NCBI GenBank assembly: GCA_022567305.1
Contig: JADFHF010000019.1
Location: forward strand, 1-63,658
Source: Bacteroidota bacterium
GTDB lineage: Bacteria > Bacteroidota > Rhodothermia > Rhodothermales > UBA10348
Length of the DNA: 63,658 nucleotides
Reading direction: 5' to 3'
Made by a program: the position numbers and the translations under genes. Under the pieces are notes generated by a model, which had not been told where the DNA came from, did not search any database, and was given only the letters and a program-made list of their open reading frames with translations. Shown one piece after another: positions 44,418 to 53,841 of this stretch (position 1 is its first letter; each line of letters begins with the position of its first letter).

Positions 44418-45386
44418 CTAGTCTGATCCACTCGCGCGGCGTTGATCGAAGAATCGTTGTTGGGATGAGCCGGCCGGGATGCTATAGGGGTCGAGAGGAA
44501 GCTCCACCTTTACGAGAACGGGTTTAGAATCAGGCCTGAAGAACGGGACCGGGTCTGATGGAGGATCTTGGCCCACGACAAGAACGATCGTACCCGGAGC
44601 TTTGATTTTACCTTGGCTCGAACCAAATCCGTCGCCGAGGGTCGTGTCCCAAGGATCGGCCCATCGGTAGATCCATTCGGCGTCTTCTTCGACGAGCCGT
44701 ACGCAACCATGGCTGGTCGGTCCACCTGTCGGCATCGGGTACTGGTGAATGTGGATTCCTCTCTCATCGAAAAAATTAAATACCCAATACATTTCCCAGC
44801 GCTCTCCGGGTGGGCTTAGTGACGAAACGCGATATTCCGTTCTCCAATTGAAATTGAATCGACCGTTCGGCGTGGGCGACTCTTTCGCACCTGTATTGAC
44901 GATGCCCCAACGGGCGAGACGGCCGTGCTCATAGGCCGCCCAGCCTTGTATGCTTTTTTCAATGATGAAGAGTTTATCAAACGAATCAGCGCCCGGATAA
45001 AAGAGCGGGAAGGGTGAGTACGCGCAAAAATCCGATACGTATTCTGACGGGACGACGAGCGTGTCACCGATCTGCGCCCGTGACATGAGTGTTCTGTTGA
45101 GCAAACCGACTACCTTTGCTCGCTCATAACCGACGTCCACGTCTCCGTCTCCAATGATCTTGTAAAACGTGTTTCGGGCGAGCACGCTGTTATCGCGCCG
45201 ATCATAAAGAACCTGATCGCGATACTCGATGTTGGGAAGTTTTTCCAGTTCGGCGGAGCAAGGGCCGACAATTTCTGCCAACTCGGTTTGATTGATATAG
45301 TACTGAGCGAAAGACTCAGACGCCGTAAGAGAGGCCATGCCGACGAGCAGCAGAATTGCGCAACGCATGATAGAAGTAGCTTTCAT
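44418..45386 (-). CDS. L,D-transpeptidase (YkuD family)
   Basis: The ATG at 45386 gives 322 residues with a signal peptide (SIMRCAILLLVGMASLTASESFA). Longer in-frame starts exist up to 45455 but lack added signal character. The YkuD catalytic motif is PTGGPTSHGCVRLVEEDAEW, with His and Cys of SHGC in place. The segment before it (GRFNFNWRTEYRVSS, HIHQYP) is also typical. It cross-links or modifies peptidoglycan in the periplasm. It lies just downstream of the decayed channel gene on the same strand. Confidence 0.88.
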   Translation of the reverse strand: MKATSIMRCAILLLVGMASLTASESFAQYYINQTELAEIVGPCSAELEKLPNIEYRDQVLYDRRDNSVLARNTFYKIIGDGDVDVGYERAKVVGLLNRTLMSRAQIGDTLVVPSEYVSDFCAYSPFPLFYPGADSFDKLFIIEKSIQGWAAYEHGRLARWGIVNTGAKESPTPNGRFNFNWRTEYRVSSLSPPGERWEMYWVFNFFDERGIHIHQYPMPTGGPTSHGCVRLVEEDAEWIYRWADPWDTTLGDGFGSSQGKIKAPGTIVLVVGQDPPSDPVPFFRPDSKPVLVKVELPLDPYSIPAGSSQQRFFDQRRASGSD

Positions 45387-45451
45387 GGGCTTAAAGACAT
45401 CCATGCCCGGAATCAATAAAGAGACACCTGTCCAGGAATTATTTCTGAGAA

Positions 45452-46327
45452 TCACGATCCACAGCCGTCTCGTCCAAGATGAGTGATCATTTCCTGGCTT
45501 CCGAGAACGATAAGAGTATCTCCTGCCATAATTTTATCGGTCGCTTACGGATTAAACTTCATTTCCAGTGTCTTCCCATCCATGATCGAAACGACAATCG
45601 CGTCGAAATGTTGTCTCAGATTACTCTCAACCAGCGATTTGCCCGCTAAGGCGGAGCCCTCATGAACGGTCACCTCCTCCATCATCAAATTGAGGGCTTC
45701 CGTATGCAATACTTGTTCCATGAAGCGATCCACGTTCGGACGTAGGATGACCTGGGCCATCCGGTCGGCACCAATCTCCTAGGGAGAAATCACTTTGTCC
45801 ACTCCGGCACGAATCAACTTTTTGCGATTCTCGTGTTTGTTCGTTCTGACAAGAATGAAAAGCTCTGGATTGATTTCCCTGGCAACCAGCGTGACGAAGA
45901 CGTTTACGCTGTCTTCGGGTAACGTAAGAATCAGACCTCGCGCCCGCGAGATCCCCGCGGCCTCGAGAGATCCTTCTTCCTCCGCATCTCCGTCGATATA
46001 AAGTAATTGCGAGCTCTTCAACTTTTCGACTTTGTGTTCCGCATTTTCAATAATGACAAAGGGCACACCACTGCGGCGGAGGTCTTCTGCGATGCGCATT
46101 CCAATGCGACCTTAGCCACAGAGGATATAATGATCAGACAGTTTGCTTATCGTCTGCATGAGTTGTCGTTGTTTCAATCGTTGACCCATAATCAGAATCT
46201 GAACGGACCGCGTAGCAATGAATGCGACCGTACCTATTCCCATCAGTCCGAGAAGGAAAAGGTTGGCTATGAGGAGTTCCCTCCTGGCCGGACTCGATTT
46301 TAGACGTCTTGCTCCGCTCCCCGACAT
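45452..46327 (-). pseudogene. Potassium-channel/TrkA protein remnant with three in-frame stops
   Basis: A single reading frame of 292 codons encodes a short N-terminal membrane segment, a TrkA-N (RCK) NAD-binding domain (DHYILCG..GRIGMRIAEDL, IDGDAEEEGSLEAAGI, LPEDSVNVFVTLVAREI) and a TrkA-C domain (MMEEVTVHEGSALAGKSL, GDTLIVLGS). It is cut by TAA (46112-46114), TAG (45779-45781) and TAA (45545-45547) without any frameshift. The first two stops fall where relatives carry Tyr (CGYGR and SPYEIG). The pore-and-filter region expected between the two membrane helices is missing. The gene appears dead, although the domains are well preserved. Confidence 0.8.
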
Positions 46328-46349
46328 GACTTAAGCGCATTTGACGGAT

Positions 46350-46871
46350 TCAGAGGCTAACGGAGGCGCGCATGTTAAACACGCTCGCGTGCCAGGATTC
46401 TCCTGCACTTTGCTCCAGGCCGATCCGGCGTAGTTCTCCCAGAGTCGATAGACTGGTATCATAGACGAGCGTCTCAGTGCTCACGGTGCCCTCTTCGACC
46501 AGAGTCCGAAAGCCACTTCTGCTGATCGAAACGATTGCATCGGCTTCAGATTTGTATACGACCTGTAGGCCGTCTAGCCATGCGAATCCATACTCGGATT
46601 GTATTTCCATCACGGCGTGAACGAGTTTGTCGATCCCGCATCCAGAAACATCGCCGTCCGGGATATGAGCAGAGATAATTAAGAATCTATCCTGCAGGAC
46701 CTCGACCTCAGCCGTTACCGGCCTTTCATGCGACGTCCACGACAAGATGAAACCCCTGACAGAAGCCAGAAGCTGATCCTGATCCGCACGACTGATCGTC
46801 TGATCTGACGTGTAGATCCAGAGCAGGGCACTATCGGGTTGATCCTGGAAAAGAAGTCTCGGACCGGTCAT
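46350..46871 (-). CDS. Conserved Bacteroidota protein, function unknown
   Basis: A 173-residue soluble protein. WIYTSDQTISRADQDQLLASVRGFILSWTSHERP, RFLIISAHI and SGCGIDKLVHAVMEIQ.YGF match a small conserved family of the phylum that is sometimes labelled ABC-transporter ATPase, although it has no Walker motifs. I do not know its function. It ends 23 bases before the start of the decayed channel gene. Confidence 0.72.
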   Translation of the reverse strand: MTGPRLLFQDQPDSALLWIYTSDQTISRADQDQLLASVRGFILSWTSHERPVTAEVEVLQDRFLIISAHIPDGDVSGCGIDKLVHAVMEIQSEYGFAWLDGLQVVYKSEADAIVSISRSGFRTLVEEGTVSTETLVYDTSLSTLGELRRIGLEQSAGESWHASVFNMRASVSL

Positions 46872-47006
46872 CTAATTTCCTGGTTGCCTCAAAAGGCTTA
46901 AGAATTCCTGAAATTCATCCGTTGACGTCAGAGTACGCATATTGAGTGTGAAAGATCGCTATACTCCGGACCTCTTTCTTTTCGCCGGTTCAGCCAACAC
47001 AACGTC

Positions 47007-47783
47007 GTGGATCTTGACCTTCAAAACAAAGTAGCCATCGTGTCCGGAGCCAGTCGGGGTATCGGACGAGGAATAGCCCGAAGTCTTGCGGAGGAAGGGT
47101 GTAAGCTGGTTATCTGCGCCCGCGGAGAAGAAGCACTTGAGGAAACGGCCGTGGAGCTCAGAGCTCTCGGTACCGATGTTTCAACTCTTGCTTTGGACTT
47201 GACGTTTTCATCGGCCGGAAGCGCACTCGCCAGCCTAGCGGTGGATACGTACGGTGGAATTGACATCTTCGTAGGGAGTGTCGGGGGTAATCGACGAAAA
47301 CCATTTGAAGAAACTACCGACGAGGATTGGGCCGTGGTACTCGATCTTAATCTGAATACACATGTCCGGTGCTCACGCGCAGTTATTCCGGAAATGCGCA
47401 AAAAAGGCGAAGGGGCTATCATATTTGTTTCGAGCATCTTCGGGCGTGAAGCCGGCGGACCGGGGCTTTCGATTTACAATGCCACCAAATCGGCCTTGAT
47501 CAGTCTTGCCAAAATCATGGCCCTCGAATTGGGCGCCGACGGTATTCGAGTCAATACGGTTGCTCCGGGATCCATTCGATTTCCCGGTGGCAGTTGGGAC
47601 AAAAGATGCATGGAAGACCCGGACGGGATGGCTAAGTTTATCGCAGAAAACCTTCCGATGGGCCGGTTTGGAACCGTGAAGGAAGTGGCCGATGTCGTGG
47701 CGTTTCTTGCTTCGCCAAGAGCAAGTTGGATCTCTGGGGCCTGCCTTAACGTAGATGGTGTCCAATCAAAGTCGCTGATCTAA
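47007..47783 (+). CDS. Short-chain dehydrogenase/reductase
   Basis: A 258-residue NAD(P)-dependent oxidoreductase. The cofactor motif is SGASRGIGRGIA. The catalytic Tyr and Lys appear as YNATKSAL and the Ser in IIFVSS. N-terminal and C-terminal regions are typical of the FabG/KduD-like subgroup. The GTG at 47007 fits the family start, VDLDLQNKVAIVSGAS. The catalytic segment reads GPGLSIYNATK. Substrate unknown. Confidence 0.88.
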   Translation: MDLDLQNKVAIVSGASRGIGRGIARSLAEEGCKLVICARGEEALEETAVELRALGTDVSTLALDLTFSSAGSALASLAVDTYGGIDIFVGSVGGNRRKPFEETTDEDWAVVLDLNLNTHVRCSRAVIPEMRKKGEGAIIFVSSIFGREAGGPGLSIYNATKSALISLAKIMALELGADGIRVNTVAPGSIRFPGGSWDKRCMEDPDGMAKFIAENLPMGRFGTVKEVADVVAFLASPRASWISGACLNVDGVQSKSLI

Positions 47784-47863
47784 GGGCTTCTTCTGAACAT
47801 TGCTTAGAACCGGCTCTTCGTACCGCCTTTCAGGACCCCCCCCGAATCAACCGGCTGAATCCA

Positions 47864-48934
47864 TCAGGCGAACCGCGTAAACGTGATATTCAGAGACCGC
47901 TTTCCTTCCACGGCTTTCTGCCACTGCACGAGAATCGGACTCTGATAGGTGCCCGTGATGATTCGACTGCTTCCGGGTTCCACGTCGTCCGATACGACCA
48001 AACTCACCGAACGCTTCATTCTCAGGAAGCGAGCCGCAGGGACCGCCAGGAATTTGTCGATGATTCGTTCGATCAAGGATTCGCTCAGACCCATCGCCTC
48101 GATGAATTCATTGACGACATGGACTAGATCATACTTCGCGTAGTCTTTGGCCTTTTCTTTTATGGCTCTCGGATCTCGGAGCATATTCCGTCCTTTCTGA
48201 GCCATGAATCGAATGGGGTTGTGAAGCACGTCTACCAGATCATGCTGCATCAGCAACGTCTCGTATTCATTCACCGTCAGGCCCGTATTTCGCTCCGAAG
48301 CGTCCAGTGTCAATTCGATGCGGCCTTTCTGGATACCCAGCTCCTGAACCCGATCCTCAAGCATTTGGATGACGCCCAGTTTGGGGTCCCACAGATTTAC
48401 GGAATCAATCGGGTGGGCCGACATTTTTACTTCCAGCGGCTCCCGAGCCGCGACGCTTTCGGAGTTGTAACCGATGACAGTTGTTTTTCGCAGCCGCCTG
48501 ATGTTGCCATTCAGCCCATCCAAATCTACGAAAAAGACCGGGGAATCAGGATTGTTTTTGTAGGTGACGCAGTTTTCGAGTCCCGATCCGATGTATGTCA
48601 GATGGGAGTCGGCATTCCGGGGCTCCACCTGTTTTTGAGCGGAAGACAGCTCCTCCCGCAATTCCATCTGGTCGTGCTGATAATTCGCTTCCGGAGGAAA
48701 AAGTCTCCTGAATGTCCCGACGTACGCCTGTAAAGCATCAGGGTTATTATTCAAACGATTGCAAAATGCCTGCTCGAAATATCCCGCCGTCGTATGGTAT
48801 GAGCAGAAGAGACTTTTCCTGAAGGAGCTGAAAAAATCCTCGTTTTCCCGTATGACACTCTCAGAGACATTAATAATGTCGATCCGGGACTCCGGATTGA
48901 GGGCGAGCGTAATTTCGGTTGGAGATAGTGTCAT
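47864..48934 (-). CDS. YjbQ (UPF0047)-like protein with long C-terminal extension
   Basis: A 356-residue protein. Residues of about 40-145 recall the YjbQ/UPF0047 fold: FCSYHTTAGYFEQAF corresponds to its HTTA motif, LFPPEANYQHDQ to the PxxxYxHD segment and NADSHLTYIGSG to NAHAHL. The classical LG.WQ..E.DGPR ending is replaced by a different 200-residue region rich in helices. UPF0047 proteins have thiamin-phosphate-synthase-like activity in some bacteria, but the extension makes the same reaction uncertain. A terminator-like C-run is near its stop. It may represent a distinct subfamily. Confidence 0.6.
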   Translation of the reverse strand: MTLSPTEITLALNPESRIDIINVSESVIRENEDFFSSFRKSLFCSYHTTAGYFEQAFCNRLNNNPDALQAYVGTFRRLFPPEANYQHDQMELREELSSAQKQVEPRNADSHLTYIGSGLENCVTYKNNPDSPVFFVDLDGLNGNIRRLRKTTVIGYNSESVAAREPLEVKMSAHPIDSVNLWDPKLGVIQMLEDRVQELGIQKGRIELTLDASERNTGLTVNEYETLLMQHDLVDVLHNPIRFMAQKGRNMLRDPRAIKEKAKDYAKYDLVHVVNEFIEAMGLSESLIERIIDKFLAVPAARFLRMKRSVSLVVSDDVEPGSSRIITGTYQSPILVQWQKAVEGKRSLNITFTRFA

Positions 48935-49125
48935 GAACCGAGTGCTGAATTGGGAGAAACCTAACTCGATCTAATAGAGATTGTCAAACGAATCCGATCG
49001 GATCAATGAAGTGTCGTCTTAGTTGTCAATCGCGGTCATATACACCTTATTCAGGTTAGCGTTTCCGGATATGACTCAGCCGGTTCATCTTTTCCATTCT
49101 GTCCGGCTCACCCCCTACGGAACGG

Positions 49126-49157
49126 TTTGTGCTACCCCTCCTGTATCGTACTTTCTG
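49126..49157 (+). promoter_or_regulatory. Bacteroidota-type promoter before the THX gene
   Basis: TTTG (49126-49129), then exactly 19 bases, then TACTTTCTG. The Bacteroidota housekeeping consensus is TTTG-N19-TANNTTTG, so the -33 box is perfect and the -7 box differs at one or two positions. A transcript starting just after it would have a leader of about 30 bases. Confidence 0.5.
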
Positions 49158-49193
49158 CTCAAACATTGAGCCATAGTACAATCGGGAGGATAC

Positions 49194-49295
49194 ATGGGTA
49201 AAGGAGATAAACGCACGCGTAAAGGCAAAATTATCGCTGGTTCGTATGGGAAATATCGTCCCAAAAAGAACAAGAAGAAAAAAAAGAAGGGCTGA
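49194..49295 (+). CDS. 30S ribosomal protein THX
   Basis: A 33-residue, very basic protein starting [13 protein letters not shown] and ending in a Lys-rich tail. The [15 protein letters not shown] pattern identifies the THX family, first known as the small extra subunit protein of Thermus ribosomes and widespread in Bacteroidota. GGGAGGA (49184-49190) precedes the ATG. A Bacteroidota-type promoter lies 37 bases further upstream. It is too short for most gene finders. Confidence 0.85.
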   Translation: MGKGDKRTRKGKIIAGSYGKYRPKKNKKKKKKG

Positions 49296-49373
49296 GTTGA
49301 ATACGACTTGGTTTCGGAGTCCGTCTCAATCTGGGGCGGATTTTTCATTTGGTTCAACTCGAACAGGGTAAAG

Positions 49374-50981
49374 ATGTTGAGGCGTTTCGGTTTCGTCGCG
49401 GGGAATATTCGTACGACCGTCGGTGTCTTCCTGCTGTGTACACTCGTTCCCTCCGTTTTCGCGCAGGAAACGGATTTGTCATTCCTCACAACCCGAGCAG
49501 AGCGGACCGACTATGTCGAAACGACCCGCTACGATGAGTTGATGGGATTTCTCGAGGTGGCTACTGCACAGAGTCCGCGACTGCAGCTTACAACTTTTGG
49601 CTATTCGACCGAGGGTCGAGCCCTGCCACTCGTGGTTTACGGGAACGTATCGGATACGTCACCTACCTCGATTCGAGCCACCGGCAAACTCCGTGTCTAC
49701 GTTCAGGGGAATATTCACGCAGGGGAGGTCTGCGGAAAAGAAGCGTTGCTCATGCTGATCCGGGATCTTGCGTCGGGCCGGCATGCAGAATGGGCGAATT
49801 CCCTGGTCGTACTACTGGCACCCATTTACAACGTGGATGGCAACGAGCGAATCAATTTGTTTAACCGCTCCCGACAAAATGGACCCTATGGTGGAATGGG
49901 CCAGCGTCCGAATGCGCAGGGCCTGGATCTGAATCGAGATCATATCAAAGTGAAGAGCCCGGAAGCCCGGGCGCTCATTCAGCTCATGAATGAGTATGAC
50001 CCGCATGTGCTCGTCGACCTTCACACGACGAATGGCACACAGCATGCCTATCACCTGACCTATTCACCGCCGCTCAACCCGAACACGGCAACGGAGATTA
50101 CATCGTTTTTGCGTGTTGACATGCTTCCAGACATCACCGAGACGATCCGGAAAAAGCATGGATGGGAGTATTACTACTATGGAAACCTTCCCTTTCGTCG
50201 GGGCTCAGAACCGGGATGGTACACGTTCGATCATCGCCCTCGATTCAACAATAACTACGTCGGACTCCGAAATAGAATCGCCATCTTGAGTGAGGCCTAC
50301 GCATATGCATCGTTTGAAGAACGGATATTGGCGTCACTTTATTTTGTGGAAGAGATTTTAAACTACTCCCATAGCCGCGCCGACGACATTCGACGGGTTA
50401 TTGAGGACGCCAGTGCTGTATCCGTGATTGGTCTGCAACTGGCTGTTCGGTCGGATTTTGAACGAAGTGAAGAGCCGGTGGACATATTGCTGGGAGAGAC
50501 GCATACCAAACCAAATCCATTCTCTGGGGAAATGGTTCGTGTGCGAGATGAAGCCACGCGCTCCCAGCGAATGTTCGAGTACGGCACGTTTGCTGCCACC
50601 GAATCAGAGCGGGTTCCTTCAAAATACTATGTGTTGGCTGAAGCGAGAATCGTACGCGAGTACCTGGATCTTCACGGAATCCAATACAAGGAGACGAACA
50701 CGACCGAACGGGTAGCCGTCGAGTCTTTTACGATCGATTCCACAGAGGTGTCCCCTCGGGTATTTCAGAATATTCGGGAGCGGACCGTGTATGGGTCGTA
50801 TTCCCCGGTAGAGAAGACATTGGAACCGGGTACTCTTGAGGTATCCGTGGATCAAGAGCTCGGCCGACTGATTTTCTACCTGCTTGAACCTCGATCGGAT
50901 GACGGCCTGGTAAACTGGGCACTGTTGGATGCGTTTATTGAAGTCGGTGGAGAATATCCCGTTTATCGATCGATCGACTGA
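49374..50981 (+). CDS. M14-family zinc carboxypeptidase, secreted
   Basis: The ATG at 49374 (GGGTAAAG before it) gives 535 residues with a signal peptide (NIRTTVGVFLLCTLVPSVFA). Zinc ligands are H and E of GNIHAGEVCGKEAL and the His in LVDLHTTNG. The catalytic Glu is likely in RIAILSEAYAYASFE. The frame opens earlier at 49308, but that start lies in the leader after the THX gene. It is a periplasmic or extracellular metallocarboxypeptidase that trims peptides or cell-wall-linked residues; the Rhodothermia often carry several. Confidence 0.88.
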   Translation: MLRRFGFVAGNIRTTVGVFLLCTLVPSVFAQETDLSFLTTRAERTDYVETTRYDELMGFLEVATAQSPRLQLTTFGYSTEGRALPLVVYGNVSDTSPTSIRATGKLRVYVQGNIHAGEVCGKEALLMLIRDLASGRHAEWANSLVVLLAPIYNVDGNERINLFNRSRQNGPYGGMGQRPNAQGLDLNRDHIKVKSPEARALIQLMNEYDPHVLVDLHTTNGTQHAYHLTYSPPLNPNTATEITSFLRVDMLPDITETIRKKHGWEYYYYGNLPFRRGSEPGWYTFDHRPRFNNNYVGLRNRIAILSEAYAYASFEERILASLYFVEEILNYSHSRADDIRRVIEDASAVSVIGLQLAVRSDFERSEEPVDILLGETHTKPNPFSGEMVRVRDEATRSQRMFEYGTFAATESERVPSKYYVLAEARIVREYLDLHGIQYKETNTTERVAVESFTIDSTEVSPRVFQNIRERTVYGSYSPVEKTLEPGTLEVSVDQELGRLIFYLLEPRSDDGLVNWALLDAFIEVGGEYPVYRSID

Positions 50982-50995
50982 TTCCTATTCGCTCA

Positions 50996-52006
50996 ATGTT
51001 TCGTCCAGGAATGGATCGCGCTCTAGCACCTATCGACGTCAGCTACGTTTCGACCCATTTCCCCCATCTGAAGGCGGGTGACAAGGAACTGTTTGATCGG
51101 TTCGCAGATTGTGTTATGGAGCACCAACGTGCGAACACCCCGGTCTATCGCCGCTTCGTTGACTTTCAGTATTTACCCATCGAGGCGTTCAAACGGGCGG
51201 ATGTAGCCTCTTTTCCGCCAAAAGAAGCCGAAGCAGTGTTTAAAAGCAGCGGTACCGCTACGCCCGACAACCGAAGCACACATTATATAAAGAGCCTCGC
51301 CGTGTACCGGCGCTCCGTTCTCGCGCACTTTAAGATCGTCTTCGGACGCGGTCCGTTTACGATCATCGCATGCATGCCTGTCGGCTCCGGCGCGTTTGAG
51401 AGTTCCTCGCTCGTAACCATGGCTCAAATGCTGATCGAGGAGCTTGGCACGCCGGTGAGTTCTTTTGTCCGTGTCGACCTGGACTCTCTCGACGTCGCAG
51501 TCAAATCGGCAAAGGAGTCCGAGGCGCCCTTGATTCTCTTCGGGCTGGCTTTTGGGCTGCTGGATATCGTCGACGCGGGAGGCCTGCAGCTACCACCCGA
51601 TTCCATCGTTTTGGAAACGGGGGGCATGAAAGTGCATCGGCGAGAAATCGGCCGTACTGAACTCCATGAAAAATTGAGCCGTGGATTTGGCGTATCGCGA
51701 GATCGCATACGCAGCGAGTACGGGATGTGCGAACTCTTGAGTCAGTTCTACATGCGTGAGGATGGTCTTTTCTACCCGCCGCCATGGGTTCAATTCCGCG
51801 TCTTCGACCCGTACGTGCCCGAAAGGGAACTGGATGAAGGGGAGCTTGGAGCGTTAGCCGTCCTGGACCTCGCGAATATATATTCGGTGTCGAGTATTCT
51901 TACGCAGGATTCCGCAATTCGTATAGGGGAGGGGTTTGATCTGGTCGGTAGATTAACGGGTGCGGAACTAAGGGGCTGCAATTATCTGTTGGAAAACGTG
52001 AGATGA
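50996..52006 (+). CDS. LuxE-like acyl-protein synthetase/reductase subunit
   Basis: A 336-residue protein of the LuxE/PaaK adenylate-forming group: YLPIEAFKRADVASF, EAVFKSSGTATPDNRSTHYI (phosphate-binding loop), FGLAFGLLDIVD, VLETGGMKVHRREIGR and SEYGMCELLSQFY are family landmarks. In the lux system LuxE activates a fatty acid as acyl-AMP and transfers it to a protein. No luxC or luxD gene is near. Its last four bases overlap the start of an enoyl-CoA hydratase gene, which suggests coupled roles in fatty or aromatic acid processing. Confidence 0.8.
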   Translation: MFRPGMDRALAPIDVSYVSTHFPHLKAGDKELFDRFADCVMEHQRANTPVYRRFVDFQYLPIEAFKRADVASFPPKEAEAVFKSSGTATPDNRSTHYIKSLAVYRRSVLAHFKIVFGRGPFTIIACMPVGSGAFESSSLVTMAQMLIEELGTPVSSFVRVDLDSLDVAVKSAKESEAPLILFGLAFGLLDIVDAGGLQLPPDSIVLETGGMKVHRREIGRTELHEKLSRGFGVSRDRIRSEYGMCELLSQFYMREDGLFYPPPWVQFRVFDPYVPERELDEGELGALAVLDLANIYSVSSILTQDSAIRIGEGFDLVGRLTGAELRGCNYLLENVR

Positions 52007-52821
52007 TCCGACTAGAAAAATCTGATAGAGCGGACGTTGTTACACTGACACTCAAGCGACCTGAAAAACGAAATGCACTCAATCAGCAGCTCATTAGCGA
52101 GCTGACGCGCGTCATCGAGAGCCTTTCGTCAGACGAATCCGTACGGGTGATAGTGCTGACCGGTTCGGGGAACACGTTTTCCGCTGGAGCCGACCTCCAG
52201 GCACTTGAAGAGATGCAAAAGGCCTCGTATGAAGAAAACCTGGCTGATTCTCAGAAAATTGCACACCTTTTCACAAGTATCCGATCTTGTGAACAGCCTG
52301 TTATTGCTAGAGTAAATGGCCATGCCATTGCGGGCGGATTTGGTCTTTTGACCGCCTGTGATTTTGCCATTGTTGACGATCGTGCTCGGCTGGGATTCAC
52401 CGAAGTCCGCATCGGATTCATGCCGGCCATCGCGATGACTTTTCTCCGAGCCCGCCTTCCGGATCTGGCGTTAAGAGACTTGCTGCTCACGGGAAGGCTC
52501 ATTTCGGCACAGGAAGCACTGGAGTTCGGATTGGTGAATCGAGTCGTAGACGGTGCAAGAATCGACGACGCGGTCCGGGAATTGGCCGATGAGATTGTTC
52601 GTGAAACGAGCCGGGAAGCCGTTGCAGCTACCAAACGAATGCTTTTCGAGATCGAGTTTATGAGCCAGCGGGAAGCACTCCGGGTAGCCGTGGAACGAAA
52701 TGCTACCATGCGGAAGTCAACCGATTGTCGGGAGGGAATTCGGGCATTTCTTGAACGCGAGGATCCCCCTTGGAAAAAGGCGTTCGAAAACGATTCGTCG
52801 GTTAATGACCCAATCAGTTGA
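52003..52821 (+). CDS. Enoyl-CoA hydratase/isomerase family protein
   Basis: A 272-residue crotonase-fold protein. The oxyanion-hole segments FSAGADLQAL and IAGGFGLLTACDFAIVDDRARLGFTEVRIGF are present. It begins with the ATGA overlap at the end of the LuxE-like gene. It may be an isomerase, hydratase or other crotonase member; the conserved Glu in GFTEVRIG suits a hydratase. The C-terminal helices are complete. Confidence 0.88.
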   Translation: MIRLEKSDRADVVTLTLKRPEKRNALNQQLISELTRVIESLSSDESVRVIVLTGSGNTFSAGADLQALEEMQKASYEENLADSQKIAHLFTSIRSCEQPVIARVNGHAIAGGFGLLTACDFAIVDDRARLGFTEVRIGFMPAIAMTFLRARLPDLALRDLLLTGRLISAQEALEFGLVNRVVDGARIDDAVRELADEIVRETSREAVAATKRMLFEIEFMSQREALRVAVERNATMRKSTDCREGIRAFLEREDPPWKKAFENDSSVNDPIS

Positions 52822-52836
52822 AGTTCAAGTCAGAAT

Positions 52837-53841
52837 ATGACCACCTATCGAGAAGCTGGAGTTGATATTCAGATTGGCGAGCAAGTCGTCGATGAGATCA
52901 AGCCGCTGGTTCGAAAGACCTTTACACCCGGTGTGCTGACCGATATCGGCTCGTTTGGCGCATTCTTCCAGCCGGATTTTGCCCGGTATTCAGAACCGGT
53001 GTTGGTCTCGTCGGTGGATGGTGTGGGTACGAAATTAAAAGTGGCCTTTCAGGTGGATCGCCACGACACGGTTGGACAGGATCTGGTAAACCACTGCGTG
53101 AACGATATTGCGGTCTGTGGCGCCGAACCGCTTTTCTTCCTTGATTATTTCGCCACCGGAAGGCTGGTTCCCCACGTAGCTCGCGACGTTATCTCCGGGT
53201 TCTCCAAGGCGTGTGTCGAAAATGGGTGTGCATTAATCGGGGGTGAGACCGCAGAAATGCCGGACCTGTATCAACAAGGTGAGTATGATTTAGCCGGGAC
53301 GATTGTAGGCGTCGTCGATCGCAACGCCATCATCGACGGCGCGCGAATCGAATCGGGAGATGTTCTTATAGGGATTCGGTCGACCGGACTGCATACGAAT
53401 GGGTTTTCATTAGCACGGTCGGTTCTGTTTTCTAAATATTCAGTAAGTGACGCTCCCGAATGTCTGTCCGGAAGAACGATCGGGGACGTGCTTTTGGACG
53501 TACACCGGTCCTATTTACGCCTGATTCGGGGGCTTGTCGCGGGGCCAGCGGATGTTCGAGGGCTGGTGCACGTTACAGGAGGCGGAATTCCAGGTAATGC
53601 GGCCCGAATCGTACCGGATGGCCTATCGGCAGACTTTAATTATGATTCGTGGCAACGACCCCCGATCTTTAAGCTGATTCAGGAAACCGGGAATGTGCCT
53701 GAAATTGATATGCGAAAGACGTTCAACCTGGGAATTGGCCTAATCATTATCGTACATCCTGACGATAAACACAATGTCACTACGTACTGCATGGAGAAGG
53801 GTGAAGAATCCGTTATGATGGGTTCGATCCGGGTGAATTGA
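52837..53841 (+). CDS. purM: Phosphoribosylformylglycinamidine cyclo-ligase
   Basis: A 334-residue enzyme of purine synthesis that closes the imidazole ring (FGAM to AIR). It begins with the family's TTYREAGVDIQIGEQVVDEIK. Landmarks are SSVDGVGTKLKVAF, DLVNHCVNDIAVCGAEPLFFLDY, GGETAEMPDLY and STGLHTNGFSLAR. The C-terminal LVHVTGGGIPGNAAR and FNLGIGLI are intact. It lies 15 bases after the hydratase gene. Confidence 0.95.
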   Translation: MTTYREAGVDIQIGEQVVDEIKPLVRKTFTPGVLTDIGSFGAFFQPDFARYSEPVLVSSVDGVGTKLKVAFQVDRHDTVGQDLVNHCVNDIAVCGAEPLFFLDYFATGRLVPHVARDVISGFSKACVENGCALIGGETAEMPDLYQQGEYDLAGTIVGVVDRNAIIDGARIESGDVLIGIRSTGLHTNGFSLARSVLFSKYSVSDAPECLSGRTIGDVLLDVHRSYLRLIRGLVAGPADVRGLVHVTGGGIPGNAARIVPDGLSADFNYDSWQRPPIFKLIQETGNVPEIDMRKTFNLGIGLIIIVHPDDKHNVTTYCMEKGEESVMMGSIRVN

